A DNA stretch of 36,574 nucleotides, taken from NCBI GenBank assembly GCA_045046885.1, contig JASFYX010000048.1:1-36574 (forward strand), given 5' to 3'. Each line of letters begins with the position of its first letter. The stretch's first letter is position 1. This document shows positions 8,733 through 17,362 of this stretch, piece after piece. The notes below the pieces were generated by a model, which ran no database searches, was not told where the DNA came from, and worked only from the letters and a program-made list of their open reading frames with translations. Source of the DNA: CG1-02-35-72 sp045046885 (GTDB taxonomy: Bacteria; Bacteroidota; Bacteroidia; Flavobacteriales; Flavobacteriaceae). A program made the position numbers and the translations under genes.

Positions 8733-11700
8733 ATGTTAAATAAAACAATCCGTTATTTCTTAGAAAATAAGTTGATAACTTTCCTACTACTAGCAGCCTT
8801 TATTGTGGGCGGTTATATTACCGCCCCCTTTAATTGGGAGAGTAGCTTAGTAGATCGTAATCCGGTGCCCGTTGATGCCATACCCGATATTGGTGAAAAT
8901 CAGCAAATTGTTTACACAGAATGGATGGGGCAATCGCCTCAAGACATCGAAGATCAGATTACCTATCCTTTAACAACGGCTTTATTAGGTATTCCGGGTG
9001 TGAAAACCATAAGAAGTAATTCTATTTTTGGACTATCGAGTATCTATATTATCTTTAAAGATGATGTCGATTTTTATTGGAGTCGTACACGAATCTTAGA
9101 AAAGCTAAACTCATTACCTCCTGGTACCGTACCAAGTGCTGTAAAACCAGCTTTAGGACCAGATGCTACCGCACTGGGACAAGTGTTTTGGTACACTTTA
9201 GAAGGCCGCAATCCTAAAACGGGTAAGCCTAATGGAGGTTGGGATCCACAAGAATTGCGTACAATTCAAGACTTCTATGTACGTTATTACTTAACCTCGG
9301 TAGAGGGTGTTTCTGAAGTCGCTTCTATTGGTGGCTTTGTAAAAGAATATCAAATAGATATTGACCCCAACGCTATGAAAGCCAATAATGTCAATATCGC
9401 TATGATAATGAAAGCGGTACAAAACAGTAACCTTGATATTGGCGCACAAACTTTAGAAATAAATAAAGTAGAATATTTAGTGCGTGGCTTAGGCTATCTA
9501 AAAAATCTTGAAGATTTAGAAGAAAGTGTTGTTAATGTTGTAAATAATGTGCCAATCCTTTTAAAAGATGTGGCTAAAGTCCAATTCGGACCGGCTACCC
9601 GTCGTGGCGGATTAGACAAGAGTGGGGTAGAAGCCGTAGGTGGTGTGGTTGTAGCCCGTTATGGTGCCAATCCGTTGGCCGTTATTAACCGATTAAAAGA
9701 AAAAATTAAAGAAGTCGCTCCCGGTTTAAAAGAAAAGACTTTAGCCGATGGCACAGTTTCTAAAGTAACCATTGTGCCATTTTACGACCGCTCTGGTTTA
9801 ATTCACGAAACTTTAGGAACTTTAGAATCGTCATTATCACACGAAATACTCATCAGTATTTTAGTAGTTATTGTGTTGGTGCTTAATTTAAGAGCTTCCA
9901 TCCTCATCTCGGTTTTATTGCCAGTAGGTGTTTTAATGACCTTTATTACCATGAAATACTTTGGCGTAGATGCCAATATAGTAGCCCTTTCGGGGATAGC
10001 CATAGCCATTGGAGTGATGGTAGATGTGGGTATAGTCTTTACAGAAAATATTATACGGCATCTTGAAATGCCTGAAAATGAAGGCGTTCGTGGTAAACAA
10101 TTGGTGCAGGTTATTTATATAGCCACAACCGAAGTAGCCTCAGCCATTATGACGGCATTGGCTACAACAATAGTGAGTTTTTTACCTGTTTTTGCGATGC
10201 AAGCTTCAGAAGGGAAGTTGTTTAGACCTTTGGCTTTTACAAAAACGTTTGCATTGTTGTCATCGTTGTTTATAGGTATTATGTTTATACCAGCTATAGC
10301 TCATGTTTTATTTTCAATTCGGTTCGACAAGAAGAAATCAGCTAGGATTTTTAATGCTTTATTAATAGGTTTCGGATTGACATTTTTAGTGTATTACGGC
10401 AGTATCATCGCTTTAGCTTTAGTAGCCTTTGGATTGAATGGTCTTTTAACCATTGTTAAACCCAAAAGTCTATTTAAAGGACGTCTTAATTTACCCTATT
10501 CAAAACAGTTAGCTAATTATATAAATGTAGCTATTACCATAGCGGTAATTGTCTATTTTTTGACAATAGAATGGATGCCATTAGGCGCGTCGAACAGCGT
10601 GTTTGTCAATTTCATTTTTGTAATTGTCATTATAGCTTCTGTTTTGGGCTTGTTAATGACAATTGTTCATTTTTACACAGGTATTTTAAGATGGTGCTTA
10701 GATAATAAATGGAAATTCTTAAGTATCCCTATTTTAGTAGTGGTATTTGGAATGAATATCTGGACAGGTTTTGGTTCTTTCTTTGGGTTTATGCCCAACT
10801 TTGTAAAACACAATGTTGTTTGGAATAGTTTAGAGAGTACTTTTCCAGGAGTTGGCAAAGAGTTTATGCCAGCTTTAAACGAAGGCTCATTTTTACTAAT
10901 GCCTACAACCATGCCACACTCGGGTATAGCTGAGAATATGGAGGTAATAGCCACAATAGATAAACACCTAAATAGTATTCCAGAAATTGCTATTGCTGTT
11001 GGTAAATGGGGGCGTGTCAATTCGGCTTTAGATCCTGCACCAACTTCAATGTACGAGAATACCATTAATTATATTCCTGAATATAAATTAGACCAAGATG
11101 GTAGAAAGATCCGTTTTAAAGTCAATAAAAAAAGAGCATTTATCTTAAAAGATGGCACAACCTATAAGTACGGAAAAGATAAATTCAAAAAAATAGATGA
11201 CTCAGAATTGATAAAAGATGAAGACGGTCAATATTTTAGACAATGGCGCACTTTTATTAAAAAACCAGATGATATTTGGAAAGAAATTGTAAAACACGCC
11301 AAATTTCCCGGACTGACTTCTGCGCCAAAATTACAACCTATTCAAACGCGTTTGGTAATGTTGGCAACCGGTATGCGCGCGCCAATGGGTATAAAAGTAT
11401 TCGGTCCTACTTTAGAAGCGATTGAAAAAGTTGGTTTTGAACTTGAAAAAATTCTAAAACAAGTACCAAGTATAGAAACGTCAACAATATTTGCAGACCG
11501 CGTAGTAGGCAAACCTTATTTAGAAATTAAGTTAAATAGATCTGCTATGTCGCGTTACGGTCTTACTGTAAAAGACATGCAAATGCAATTAGCTGTGGCT
11601 GTAGGCGGTAAAAAGCTCACTACAACCATTGAAGGACGTGAACGTTTCCCTGTTCGCGTACGTTATGCCAGAGAATTTAGAGACAATCCAAACGATTTAA

Positions 11701-12566
11701 AAGGGATTTTAATTCCAACACCTTCAGGTGTGCAAGTACCTTTGGCTCAGTTGGCCGATATTACTTATAAACGTGGTCCACAAGTTATTAAGAGTGAAGA
11801 TACTTTTTTAACATCGTATGTGGTCTTTGATATGAAAGAAGGTAATGCTGAGGTGAATGTAGTAGAAGATGCGCAAAAACTTATAAAGGAAAAAATTGAG
11901 AAAGGCGAATTTAAATTACCTGCCGGTGTAACCTATCGTTTTACAGGTAATTACGAAAGTCAGATACGCGCCTCAAAGCGTTTAATGCTGGTTGTGCCTA
12001 TTTCTTTGATTTTGATATTACTGATTTTGTATTTTCAATTCAAATCAATTACACCTTCACTTATGGTGTTTTCAGGTATATTCGTAGCCTTTTCGGGTGG
12101 TTTTATTATGATTTGGTTATACGGGCAACCTTGGTTTTTAAATTTCGATTTTGCAGGCGTTCATATGCGCGATTTATTTCAGTTGCATACCATTAACTTA
12201 AGTGTGGCTGTTTGGGTTGGATTTATTGCCTTATTCGGTATTGCTACAGATGACGGTGTGATTATGGGAACCTACTTAACACAGGTGTTCGATGAAGAAA
12301 AGCCCCAAACCGTAGCTGCTGTAAGAGAATCTGTACTGCATGCAGGCGCTAAACGAGTGCGTCCTGCTATGATGACGGCAGCTGTAGCCATAATTGCTTT
12401 AATACCTGTTCTTACCGCAACTGGTAAAGGTGCCGATGTGGTTATTCCAATGGCCATACCGTCATTCGGAGGTATGTTATTACAGGTTATGACTATGTTT
12501 GTTGTGCCAGTACTTTACAGTATGTGGCAAGAAAAAAAGATAAAAAAAATACTAAAAAACAACTAA
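8733..12566 (+). CDS. cusA: CusA-type Cu(I)/Ag(I) RND efflux pump
   Basis: This protein of about 1277 residues is the inner-membrane proton antiporter of a tripartite metal efflux pump. I chose ATG 8733 (MLNKTIRYFLENKLI); the open frame extends upstream only to a TTG at 8679. The TM4 segment reads GIAIAIGVMVDVGIVFTEN (D431, E438), the CusA pattern that differs from the CzcA-type DFG...D...E of the pump at 258-4640. Met-rich stretches such as MLATGMRAPMG agree with a monovalent copper/silver substrate. The protein is about 230 residues longer than Escherichia coli CusA. Much of the excess is an insert at roughly residues 530-680 that adds several hydrophobic segments between TM6 and TM7. The TolC-like gene follows after one base and the CusB-like gene after that, giving a cusA-cusC-cusB order. 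Confidence 0.94.
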   Translation: MLNKTIRYFLENKLITFLLLAAFIVGGYITAPFNWESSLVDRNPVPVDAIPDIGENQQIVYTEWMGQSPQDIEDQITYPLTTALLGIPGVKTIRSNSIFGLSSIYIIFKDDVDFYWSRTRILEKLNSLPPGTVPSAVKPALGPDATALGQVFWYTLEGRNPKTGKPNGGWDPQELRTIQDFYVRYYLTSVEGVSEVASIGGFVKEYQIDIDPNAMKANNVNIAMIMKAVQNSNLDIGAQTLEINKVEYLVRGLGYLKNLEDLEESVVNVVNNVPILLKDVAKVQFGPATRRGGLDKSGVEAVGGVVVARYGANPLAVINRLKEKIKEVAPGLKEKTLADGTVSKVTIVPFYDRSGLIHETLGTLESSLSHEILISILVVIVLVLNLRASILISVLLPVGVLMTFITMKYFGVDANIVALSGIAIAIGVMVDVGIVFTENIIRHLEMPENEGVRGKQLVQVIYIATTEVASAIMTALATTIVSFLPVFAMQASEGKLFRPLAFTKTFALLSSLFIGIMFIPAIAHVLFSIRFDKKKSARIFNALLIGFGLTFLVYYGSIIALALVAFGLNGLLTIVKPKSLFKGRLNLPYSKQLANYINVAITIAVIVYFLTIEWMPLGASNSVFVNFIFVIVIIASVLGLLMTIVHFYTGILRWCLDNKWKFLSIPILVVVFGMNIWTGFGSFFGFMPNFVKHNVVWNSLESTFPGVGKEFMPALNEGSFLLMPTTMPHSGIAENMEVIATIDKHLNSIPEIAIAVGKWGRVNSALDPAPTSMYENTINYIPEYKLDQDGRKIRFKVNKKRAFILKDGTTYKYGKDKFKKIDDSELIKDEDGQYFRQWRTFIKKPDDIWKEIVKHAKFPGLTSAPKLQPIQTRLVMLATGMRAPMGIKVFGPTLEAIEKVGFELEKILKQVPSIETSTIFADRVVGKPYLEIKLNRSAMSRYGLTVKDMQMQLAVAVGGKKLTTTIEGRERFPVRVRYAREFRDNPNDLKGILIPTPSGVQVPLAQLADITYKRGPQVIKSEDTFLTSYVVFDMKEGNAEVNVVEDAQKLIKEKIEKGEFKLPAGVTYRFTGNYESQIRASKRLMLVVPISLILILLILYFQFKSITPSLMVFSGIFVAFSGGFIMIWLYGQPWFLNFDFAGVHMRDLFQLHTINLSVAVWVGFIALFGIATDDGVIMGTYLTQVFDEEKPQTVAAVRESVLHAGAKRVRPAMMTAAVAIIALIPVLTATGKGADVVIPMAIPSFGGMLLQVMTMFVVPVLYSMWQEKKIKKILKNN

Positions 12567-12567
12567 G

Positions 12568-13821
12568 ATGATATTTGCTAGAATAAAAATATATGTCTTG
12601 TTTTTAATGTTGCTCAGCACAACACTCAGTTTTGGGCAAGCCACAGAAAAAAACTTACAAGACTATTTAGAAATAGCCGCTAAAAATAATCCGGGTTTAA
12701 AAGCCACTTTTAACGATTATTTAGCAGCGATGGAAAAAGTGCCCCAAGTAGGGACCCTTCCAGATCCGAAAGTAGCTTTTAGCTATTTTGCACAATCGGT
12801 AGAAACACGTGTAGGACCTCAAAAATGGAAAGCGAGCTTATCGCAAGCTTTCCCTTGGTTTGGTTTGTTAAAAGCTAAGAAAGATGTCGCTACAAACCGT
12901 GCTAATGCCAAGTTTGAAGTTTTTCAGAATCGTAAATCTAATTTATTTTTCGAGGTTAAGGCGGTTTACTACAACAATTATTATTTGCAACGTGCTATAG
13001 CTATCACCAAAGAAAATATCGCTATATTAAAGATATTTAAAAATTTATCTTTGGTTAAAATAGAAGCCGGTAAGGCCACTATTGTAGATGAATTACGTGT
13101 AGAACTTGAGCTAAACGATTTGGCAAACCAGTTGGCTTTGTTAAAAGACCAAAAGGTTGTTTTACAAACCAAATTTAACAATTTGCTCAATCGCGATGTC
13201 AATGCAGAAGTGTTGTTGCCAGTAGATTTATGGCAAGAAGCCTTACCTTTTGAAGAAGCCACTTTAATGACCGAGATTTATAAAAACAATCACGCTTTAA
13301 AAAGCCTTGATCAAAAAATTGAAGCTTTTAACAATCAGGTAGTTTTGGCTAAGAAAACGGGTTTGCCCAAGTTTAACGTAGGGTTGACTTATATAAATGT
13401 GGCTCAAAATCCTGCATCAACGGCTTTTGACAATGGTAAAAATGCATTTGCCCCGTCAATTGGTTTGAGTATTCCCATTTATCGCAATAAGTATAAAGCG
13501 ATGCTTAAAGAAGCCAATATTTTAAAGGCTGGTGCTAAATCAGAAAAGAAAGAAAAAGAAAACAAATTAAATACATTAAATAAAAATCTGATAAAAGATT
13601 TTAAAGAGAGCGACAGACGTATTAGCTTAAATGCTAAACAAGCGCGCATTGCTAAAAAAGTTTTAGACGTATTATTAACTTCATATTCTACAGATGCTAA
13701 AGATTTTGAAGAGGTACTGCGTATAGAACGCAAATTTTTAAGTTATCAGTTGGCTTATCAAAAAGCCATCACAGATAAAAATGCGGCTGCGGCCTTTATC
13801 AATTATTTATTAGGAAATTAA
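12568..13821 (+). CDS. cusC: TolC-family outer-membrane channel of the Cus pump
   Basis: This 417-residue outer-membrane factor has a signal peptide ending near SFGQA. No lipobox is present, so it is not lipid-anchored like E. coli CusC. Long helical repeats in two halves (about residues 27-220 and 225-415), with LPDPKVAFSYF early and IPIYRNKYKAML later, fit the OEP/TolC fold. It would form the exit duct for metal delivered by the CusA-like pump. It begins one base after the cusA stop codon, so translation is probably coupled. The adaptor gene starts 11 bases downstream. Confidence 0.9.
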   Translation: MIFARIKIYVLFLMLLSTTLSFGQATEKNLQDYLEIAAKNNPGLKATFNDYLAAMEKVPQVGTLPDPKVAFSYFAQSVETRVGPQKWKASLSQAFPWFGLLKAKKDVATNRANAKFEVFQNRKSNLFFEVKAVYYNNYYLQRAIAITKENIAILKIFKNLSLVKIEAGKATIVDELRVELELNDLANQLALLKDQKVVLQTKFNNLLNRDVNAEVLLPVDLWQEALPFEEATLMTEIYKNNHALKSLDQKIEAFNNQVVLAKKTGLPKFNVGLTYINVAQNPASTAFDNGKNAFAPSIGLSIPIYRNKYKAMLKEANILKAGAKSEKKEKENKLNTLNKNLIKDFKESDRRISLNAKQARIAKKVLDVLLTSYSTDAKDFEEVLRIERKFLSYQLAYQKAITDKNAAAAFINYLLGN

Positions 13822-13832
13822 ACAATTTAATC

Positions 13833-15686
13833 ATGAAAAAATACAGAATATATTTAATAGGAGCTGCCATTTTAGTACTGGGTATTATTATTGGCAATAC
13901 CTTTTCGGGAAGCGATAAAGCGACTACCGATACACACAAAAAAGAAGAACATAACTTTGTTCAAGATCCCGTAACCAAATTGTGGACTTGCTCAATGCAT
14001 CCACAAATTAAGATGAAAAAGCCGGGGAAATGCCCTATTTGTGGTATGACATTGATTCCGGTAACCAATAATAAGACCGAAGAAAAAGTAGGCGATGATG
14101 AAGTTGTTTTAACCGAAGATGCTATTAAATTAGCGGCTATTCAAACAAGTGAAGTCATGCAAACAAGTGCTATAAAAGATCTTCGATTATTAGGACGAAT
14201 CCAACCAGACGAAAGAAAATTATACAATCAAGCAGCTCATATTCCGGGTAGGATAGAACGTTTGTATGTTAATTTTACAGGCGAAAAAGTAGCAAAAGGA
14301 CAAAAAATTATCAGCCTTTATTCTCCAGAATTAATCACGGCTCAAAAAGAGTTATTTGAAGCTATTAAATCTAAAAAGATTTATCCACAACTTTATACAG
14401 CTACCATTAATAAATTAAAATTATGGAAACTGACTGATGCTCAAATTAAAGCCATAGAAAAATCGGGTAAAGTACAAGAGAACATAGATATTTTATCAGA
14501 TTATACGGGTTATGTTATAAAGCGTAAAGTAGAATTGGGCGACCATGTTATGGCAGGGAGCAGCTTGTTTGAAATTGCCGATTTAAGTAGAGTTTGGGTT
14601 ATGTTTGAAGCTTACGAACGTGATTTACCTTTCGTAAACACAAATGATAAAGTCAATTTTACAGTTCAAGCTTTAAAAGGGGCGTCATTTACAGGTAAAA
14701 TTACTTATATAGATCCGTTTGTAGATGCTAAAACACGTATTGCAAAAATTAGGGTTGAAGTCAATAATAATAAGGGTAAGTTATTACCCGAAATGTATGC
14801 CAACGGCATTGTTAAAGCCAAACTCAACAATGGTATAGAGGCTATTGTCATACCAAAATCGGCTGTGTTGTGGACAGGTAAACGCTCTGTTGTTTATGTA
14901 AAAGTACCTCATAAAACCATTACATCATTTAAGTATAGAGAAGTGATATTGGGTGAAATGCTAGGCGATTTTTACATCGTGAAAAACGGTATAAATACAG
15001 GCGAAATTATAGCCACAAACGCCGTCTTTAGAATTGATGCTGCTGCCCAATTAAACGGTCAAAAAAGCATGATGAATCCAACCGGAGCCAAAGGTAATAC
15101 GGGCGGTATGAATATGCCTGGTATGGATATGGGTGGTGATAAAAAGAAGTCTAAGATGAGTGATGCCGGGATGAAAAAAATGAAAAAACCTGCCAAAGAC
15201 ATGAAAAACATGGTGATGATTGACAAGTCTAAAATAGATAAGAAGTTTAAAAGTCAATTAGGGCAAGTGGTTCAGGTTTATATGCAGTTAAAAGATGCCT
15301 TGACAAAAGACGATTTTGTAACGGCAGAAAAACAATCGAAAGCCTTAAAAAGTGCTTTTACAAAAGTAGATATGAGTTTGCTTTTAGGCGATGCCCATAA
15401 TACTTGGATGTCCGATTTAAAAATGCTAAACAGGGCAAACAACAAAATTATTGCGGCCAAAAACATTAAAAATCAGCGAGATAATTTTGGCTCCTTAGGT
15501 GCGACTTTATCTAAAGTGATAGATAAGTTTGGTGTGATATCTAAAAAAAGTAAAATCTATTTAGATTATTGTCCTATGGTAAAACAAGTTTGGTTGAGTT
15601 ATGACAAGGCCATTATAAATCCGTATTATGGTAAATCTATGCTTACTTGCGGCGAAGTTAAAAAAGAAATAGTATCAAATAAATAA
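13833..15686 (+). CDS. cusB: CusB-like adaptor with heavy-metal-binding domain and C-terminal DUF3347
   Basis: This 617-residue periplasmic adaptor is built from four parts. (1) An N-terminal membrane anchor/signal (about 5-24). (2) A heavy-metal-binding domain at 50-76, with Cys53, His56, Cys67 and Cys70 in the pattern TCSMHP...PGKCPICGM. (3) A HlyD/CusB adaptor core (about 90-410). (4) A Met/Lys-rich linker (about 415-475, e.g. GGMNMPGMDMGG) leading to a DUF3347 domain (about 480-615) with YCPM, W.S, NPYYG and MLTCGEV. In enterobacteria the Cu(I) chaperone CusF is a separate protein; here the tail may play that role as a fused module (inference). It ends the cusA-cusC-cusB run, and another DUF3347 gene follows after 22 bases. 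Confidence 0.92.
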   Translation: MKKYRIYLIGAAILVLGIIIGNTFSGSDKATTDTHKKEEHNFVQDPVTKLWTCSMHPQIKMKKPGKCPICGMTLIPVTNNKTEEKVGDDEVVLTEDAIKLAAIQTSEVMQTSAIKDLRLLGRIQPDERKLYNQAAHIPGRIERLYVNFTGEKVAKGQKIISLYSPELITAQKELFEAIKSKKIYPQLYTATINKLKLWKLTDAQIKAIEKSGKVQENIDILSDYTGYVIKRKVELGDHVMAGSSLFEIADLSRVWVMFEAYERDLPFVNTNDKVNFTVQALKGASFTGKITYIDPFVDAKTRIAKIRVEVNNNKGKLLPEMYANGIVKAKLNNGIEAIVIPKSAVLWTGKRSVVYVKVPHKTITSFKYREVILGEMLGDFYIVKNGINTGEIIATNAVFRIDAAAQLNGQKSMMNPTGAKGNTGGMNMPGMDMGGDKKKSKMSDAGMKKMKKPAKDMKNMVMIDKSKIDKKFKSQLGQVVQVYMQLKDALTKDDFVTAEKQSKALKSAFTKVDMSLLLGDAHNTWMSDLKMLNRANNKIIAAKNIKNQRDNFGSLGATLSKVIDKFGVISKKSKIYLDYCPMVKQVWLSYDKAIINPYYGKSMLTCGEVKKEIVSNK

Positions 15687-15708
15687 TAACAATAAAAATA
15701 AAAATAAG

Positions 15709-16257
15709 ATGAAAAGAATAAATTTAAAATCAGTTTTATTAGGAGTAATAGCGATGAGTCTATCTGTATTAACTTACGGACAACACGACCATAACATGAT
15801 GAATATGAATCATAAAAAAGGTGGCATGATGAAAAACCACCAGTCTATGATGGTAATGCTTAAAGATCAAAATTTAAACAAAGCCTATATGCATTATACA
15901 ATGATAAGAAAAGCCTTGTTTAACGCCAACACACAAAAGGTACAAATGATGTCTTCTATGTTGGTAACAATACTAAAATCGTATGGTAAAGCAAATGATG
16001 CTTTAGAAGTAACTGTAAAGTTAGCCGCAAACAAAGAAATTGAGGCACAACGCAAGTTGTTTGCAGAATTAACTATAGCATTTGAACCTTTGTTAAAAGA
16101 TCAAGTGGCTAAAGGAACTGTTTATAAAAACTTTTGTCCTATGGCAAATGGATCTGGCGCTTATTGGTTTTCAAATTCAGAAAATATTGTAAACCCATAT
16201 ATGGGTTCTGCTATGCCAAGTTGTGGTGAAGTTAAAGAAACTTTTAAAGTGAATTAA
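15709..16257 (+). CDS. Met/His-rich exported DUF3347 protein
   Basis: This 182-residue protein has a signal peptide (to about residue 24, LTYGQ). The N-terminus of the mature chain is crowded with His and Met (about 25-50, e.g. HDHNMMNMNH). The rest is DUF3347, with the signature FCPM (142-145), YWFS, NPYMGS and MPSCGEV (169-175). The paired CPM and M-x-x-C motifs are plausible soft-metal ligands, so a periplasmic copper/silver-binding or transfer role is inferred. It follows the adaptor, which ends in the same domain, and is probably in that operon. A strong hairpin follows its stop codon. Confidence 0.87.
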   Translation: MKRINLKSVLLGVIAMSLSVLTYGQHDHNMMNMNHKKGGMMKNHQSMMVMLKDQNLNKAYMHYTMIRKALFNANTQKVQMMSSMLVTILKSYGKANDALEVTVKLAANKEIEAQRKLFAELTIAFEPLLKDQVAKGTVYKNFCPMANGSGAYWFSNSENIVNPYMGSAMPSCGEVKETFKVN

Positions 16258-16270
16258 TTGTGTTTCAAAG

Positions 16271-16308
16271 CTGTGTTACAAAAGTTAATTTTTGTAACAC
16301 AGTTTTAT
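16271..16308 (+). terminator. hairpin terminator or attenuator after DUF3347 gene
   Basis: A perfect 13-bp stem (CTGTGTTACAAAA with TTTTGTAACACAG, loop 16284-16289) is followed by TTTTATAA. It ends about 13 bases before the P-II-like gene and leaves no room for a separate promoter there. It may be a leaky terminator that lowers expression of the downstream gene. Confidence 0.7.
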
Positions 16309-16321
16309 AAATCGAAATATT

Positions 16322-16642
16322 ATGAAAGAAATAAAAGCATTTATACGTCCCGATAAACTAAATAAAGTAGCTCAAAATCTTAAAGAAAATAAGTTTTGTT
16401 GTTTTACAGTTTTTGAAGGAGAGGGTGTGGGTAATTATGCTGACCCCGAAAAAGAATATCCAAGTTTAAAATTTCCATACCTGCATGCCAAAGTTGTGAA
16501 ACTTGAAATTGTATGTAAAAAAGAAAATGTCGATAATATTTTGACAGTTATAAGAACTTTTGCTCATACAGGCGAAAGCGGTGACGGTATTATTTATGTT
16601 ATGGATGTAGAACAGAAGATAAAAATTAAACACAGTTTATAA
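16322..16642 (+). CDS. P-II-like (GlnB superfamily) regulator linked to metal efflux
   Basis: This 106-residue protein keeps the P-II fold pattern. It has the N-terminal strand MKEIKAFIRPDKL and a short altered T-loop (about 33-55, without the classical GlnB uridylylation context). It also has a B-loop TGESGDGIIYV (83-93) that corresponds to TGxxGDGKIFV in GlnB/GlnK, but with Ile for the conserved Lys. Two adjacent cysteines (26-27) could sense metal or redox state. A P-II subgroup associated with heavy-metal efflux genes rather than nitrogen control (PII-NG) is described; this placement beside cus genes fits it. It probably forms a trimer and modulates a pump or regulator, but the partner is unknown. 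Confidence 0.8.
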   Translation: MKEIKAFIRPDKLNKVAQNLKENKFCCFTVFEGEGVGNYADPEKEYPSLKFPYLHAKVVKLEIVCKKENVDNILTVIRTFAHTGESGDGIIYVMDVEQKIKIKHSL

Positions 16643-16710
16643 TAGTAATTAACTTGGTATATTTTTTATAAATTAGTAGTATTTATTTCAATAATTTAAT
16701 TCAAAAAAAA

Positions 16711-17292
16711 ATGGTATCTCAAAAGCTCAAAGAACTACGTATAAAAGGAATGGTTTGCAACCGTTGCATACATGTGGTTACAGAAGAATTAGACAAACTC
16801 GGCGCAACTATTATAGAAATAAAATTAGGGAAAGTATTATTAAAATACCCCGAATATAAAATTTCTTTGCAAGAAATAGAAAAGGCTTTAAATAAACACG
16901 ATTTTGAGTTAATAATTGACGAAGACACTAAAATTGTTGAAGCTGTAAAAGCCATTTTAGTAGAGTTGATAAGCGATTTACCCGTAAAATTAACAACTAA
17001 CCTGTCAGATATTTTGGCAGATAAGTTACATAAAGATTACACCTACTTAAGCAAGCTATTTTCGGCTAAATTCGAGGTTACTATAGAAAAGTATTTTATC
17101 CATTTAAAAATAGAAAAAGCTAAAGAACTTATTGAAACAGGTCAGCTAAATTTTACAGAAATATCATATGATTTGGGCTACAGTAGTGTTAATTATTTAT
17201 CAAGCCAGTTTAAACAAATTACGGGTATGCGGATGGGAGAGTATAAAAAATTAGCAAATTGGGATAGAGAATCACTCGACAAAATATTGTAA
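16711..17292 (+). CDS. AraC-type transcription regulator with N-terminal HMA metal domain
   Basis: This 193-residue regulator has two parts. Residues 1 to about 70 form a heavy-metal-associated (HMA) domain with the ligand motif GMVCNRC (13-19, Cys16 and Cys19). Residues about 90-190 form an AraC/XylS DNA-binding domain with both helix-turn-helix units (YLSKLFSAKF and FTEISYDLGYSSVNYLSSQF). The usual AraC cupin sensor is absent. The simplest reading is a Cu(I)/Ag(I) sensor in which metal binding to the HMA part changes DNA binding. It stands directly ahead of copA, whose own N-terminal HMA domain it resembles. I do not know of a biochemically characterised member. The start is the only ATG giving a complete HMA domain. 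Confidence 0.87.
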   Translation: MVSQKLKELRIKGMVCNRCIHVVTEELDKLGATIIEIKLGKVLLKYPEYKISLQEIEKALNKHDFELIIDEDTKIVEAVKAILVELISDLPVKLTTNLSDILADKLHKDYTYLSKLFSAKFEVTIEKYFIHLKIEKAKELIETGQLNFTEISYDLGYSSVNYLSSQFKQITGMRMGEYKKLANWDRESLDKIL

Positions 17293-17308
17293 TATTTATC
17301 CAAAATAC

Positions 17309-17344
17309 TAAGGTCAAAATTATAAGGATATGTCTAATTTTACA
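17309..17344. promoter_or_regulatory. candidate operator upstream of copA
   Basis: Two sequence matches sit here in minus orientation. 17324-17309 reads TATAATTTTGACCTTA, identical to 7700-7715 before the DUF302 gene. 17344-17332 reads TGTAAAATTAGAC, near-identical to 123-136 before the fused pump gene. No clear plus-strand -7 box for copA was found. The pair may form the binding site of the HMA-AraC regulator encoded just upstream (inference). Confidence 0.4.
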
Positions 17345-17362
17345 CCCTAAAATATAATAAAA

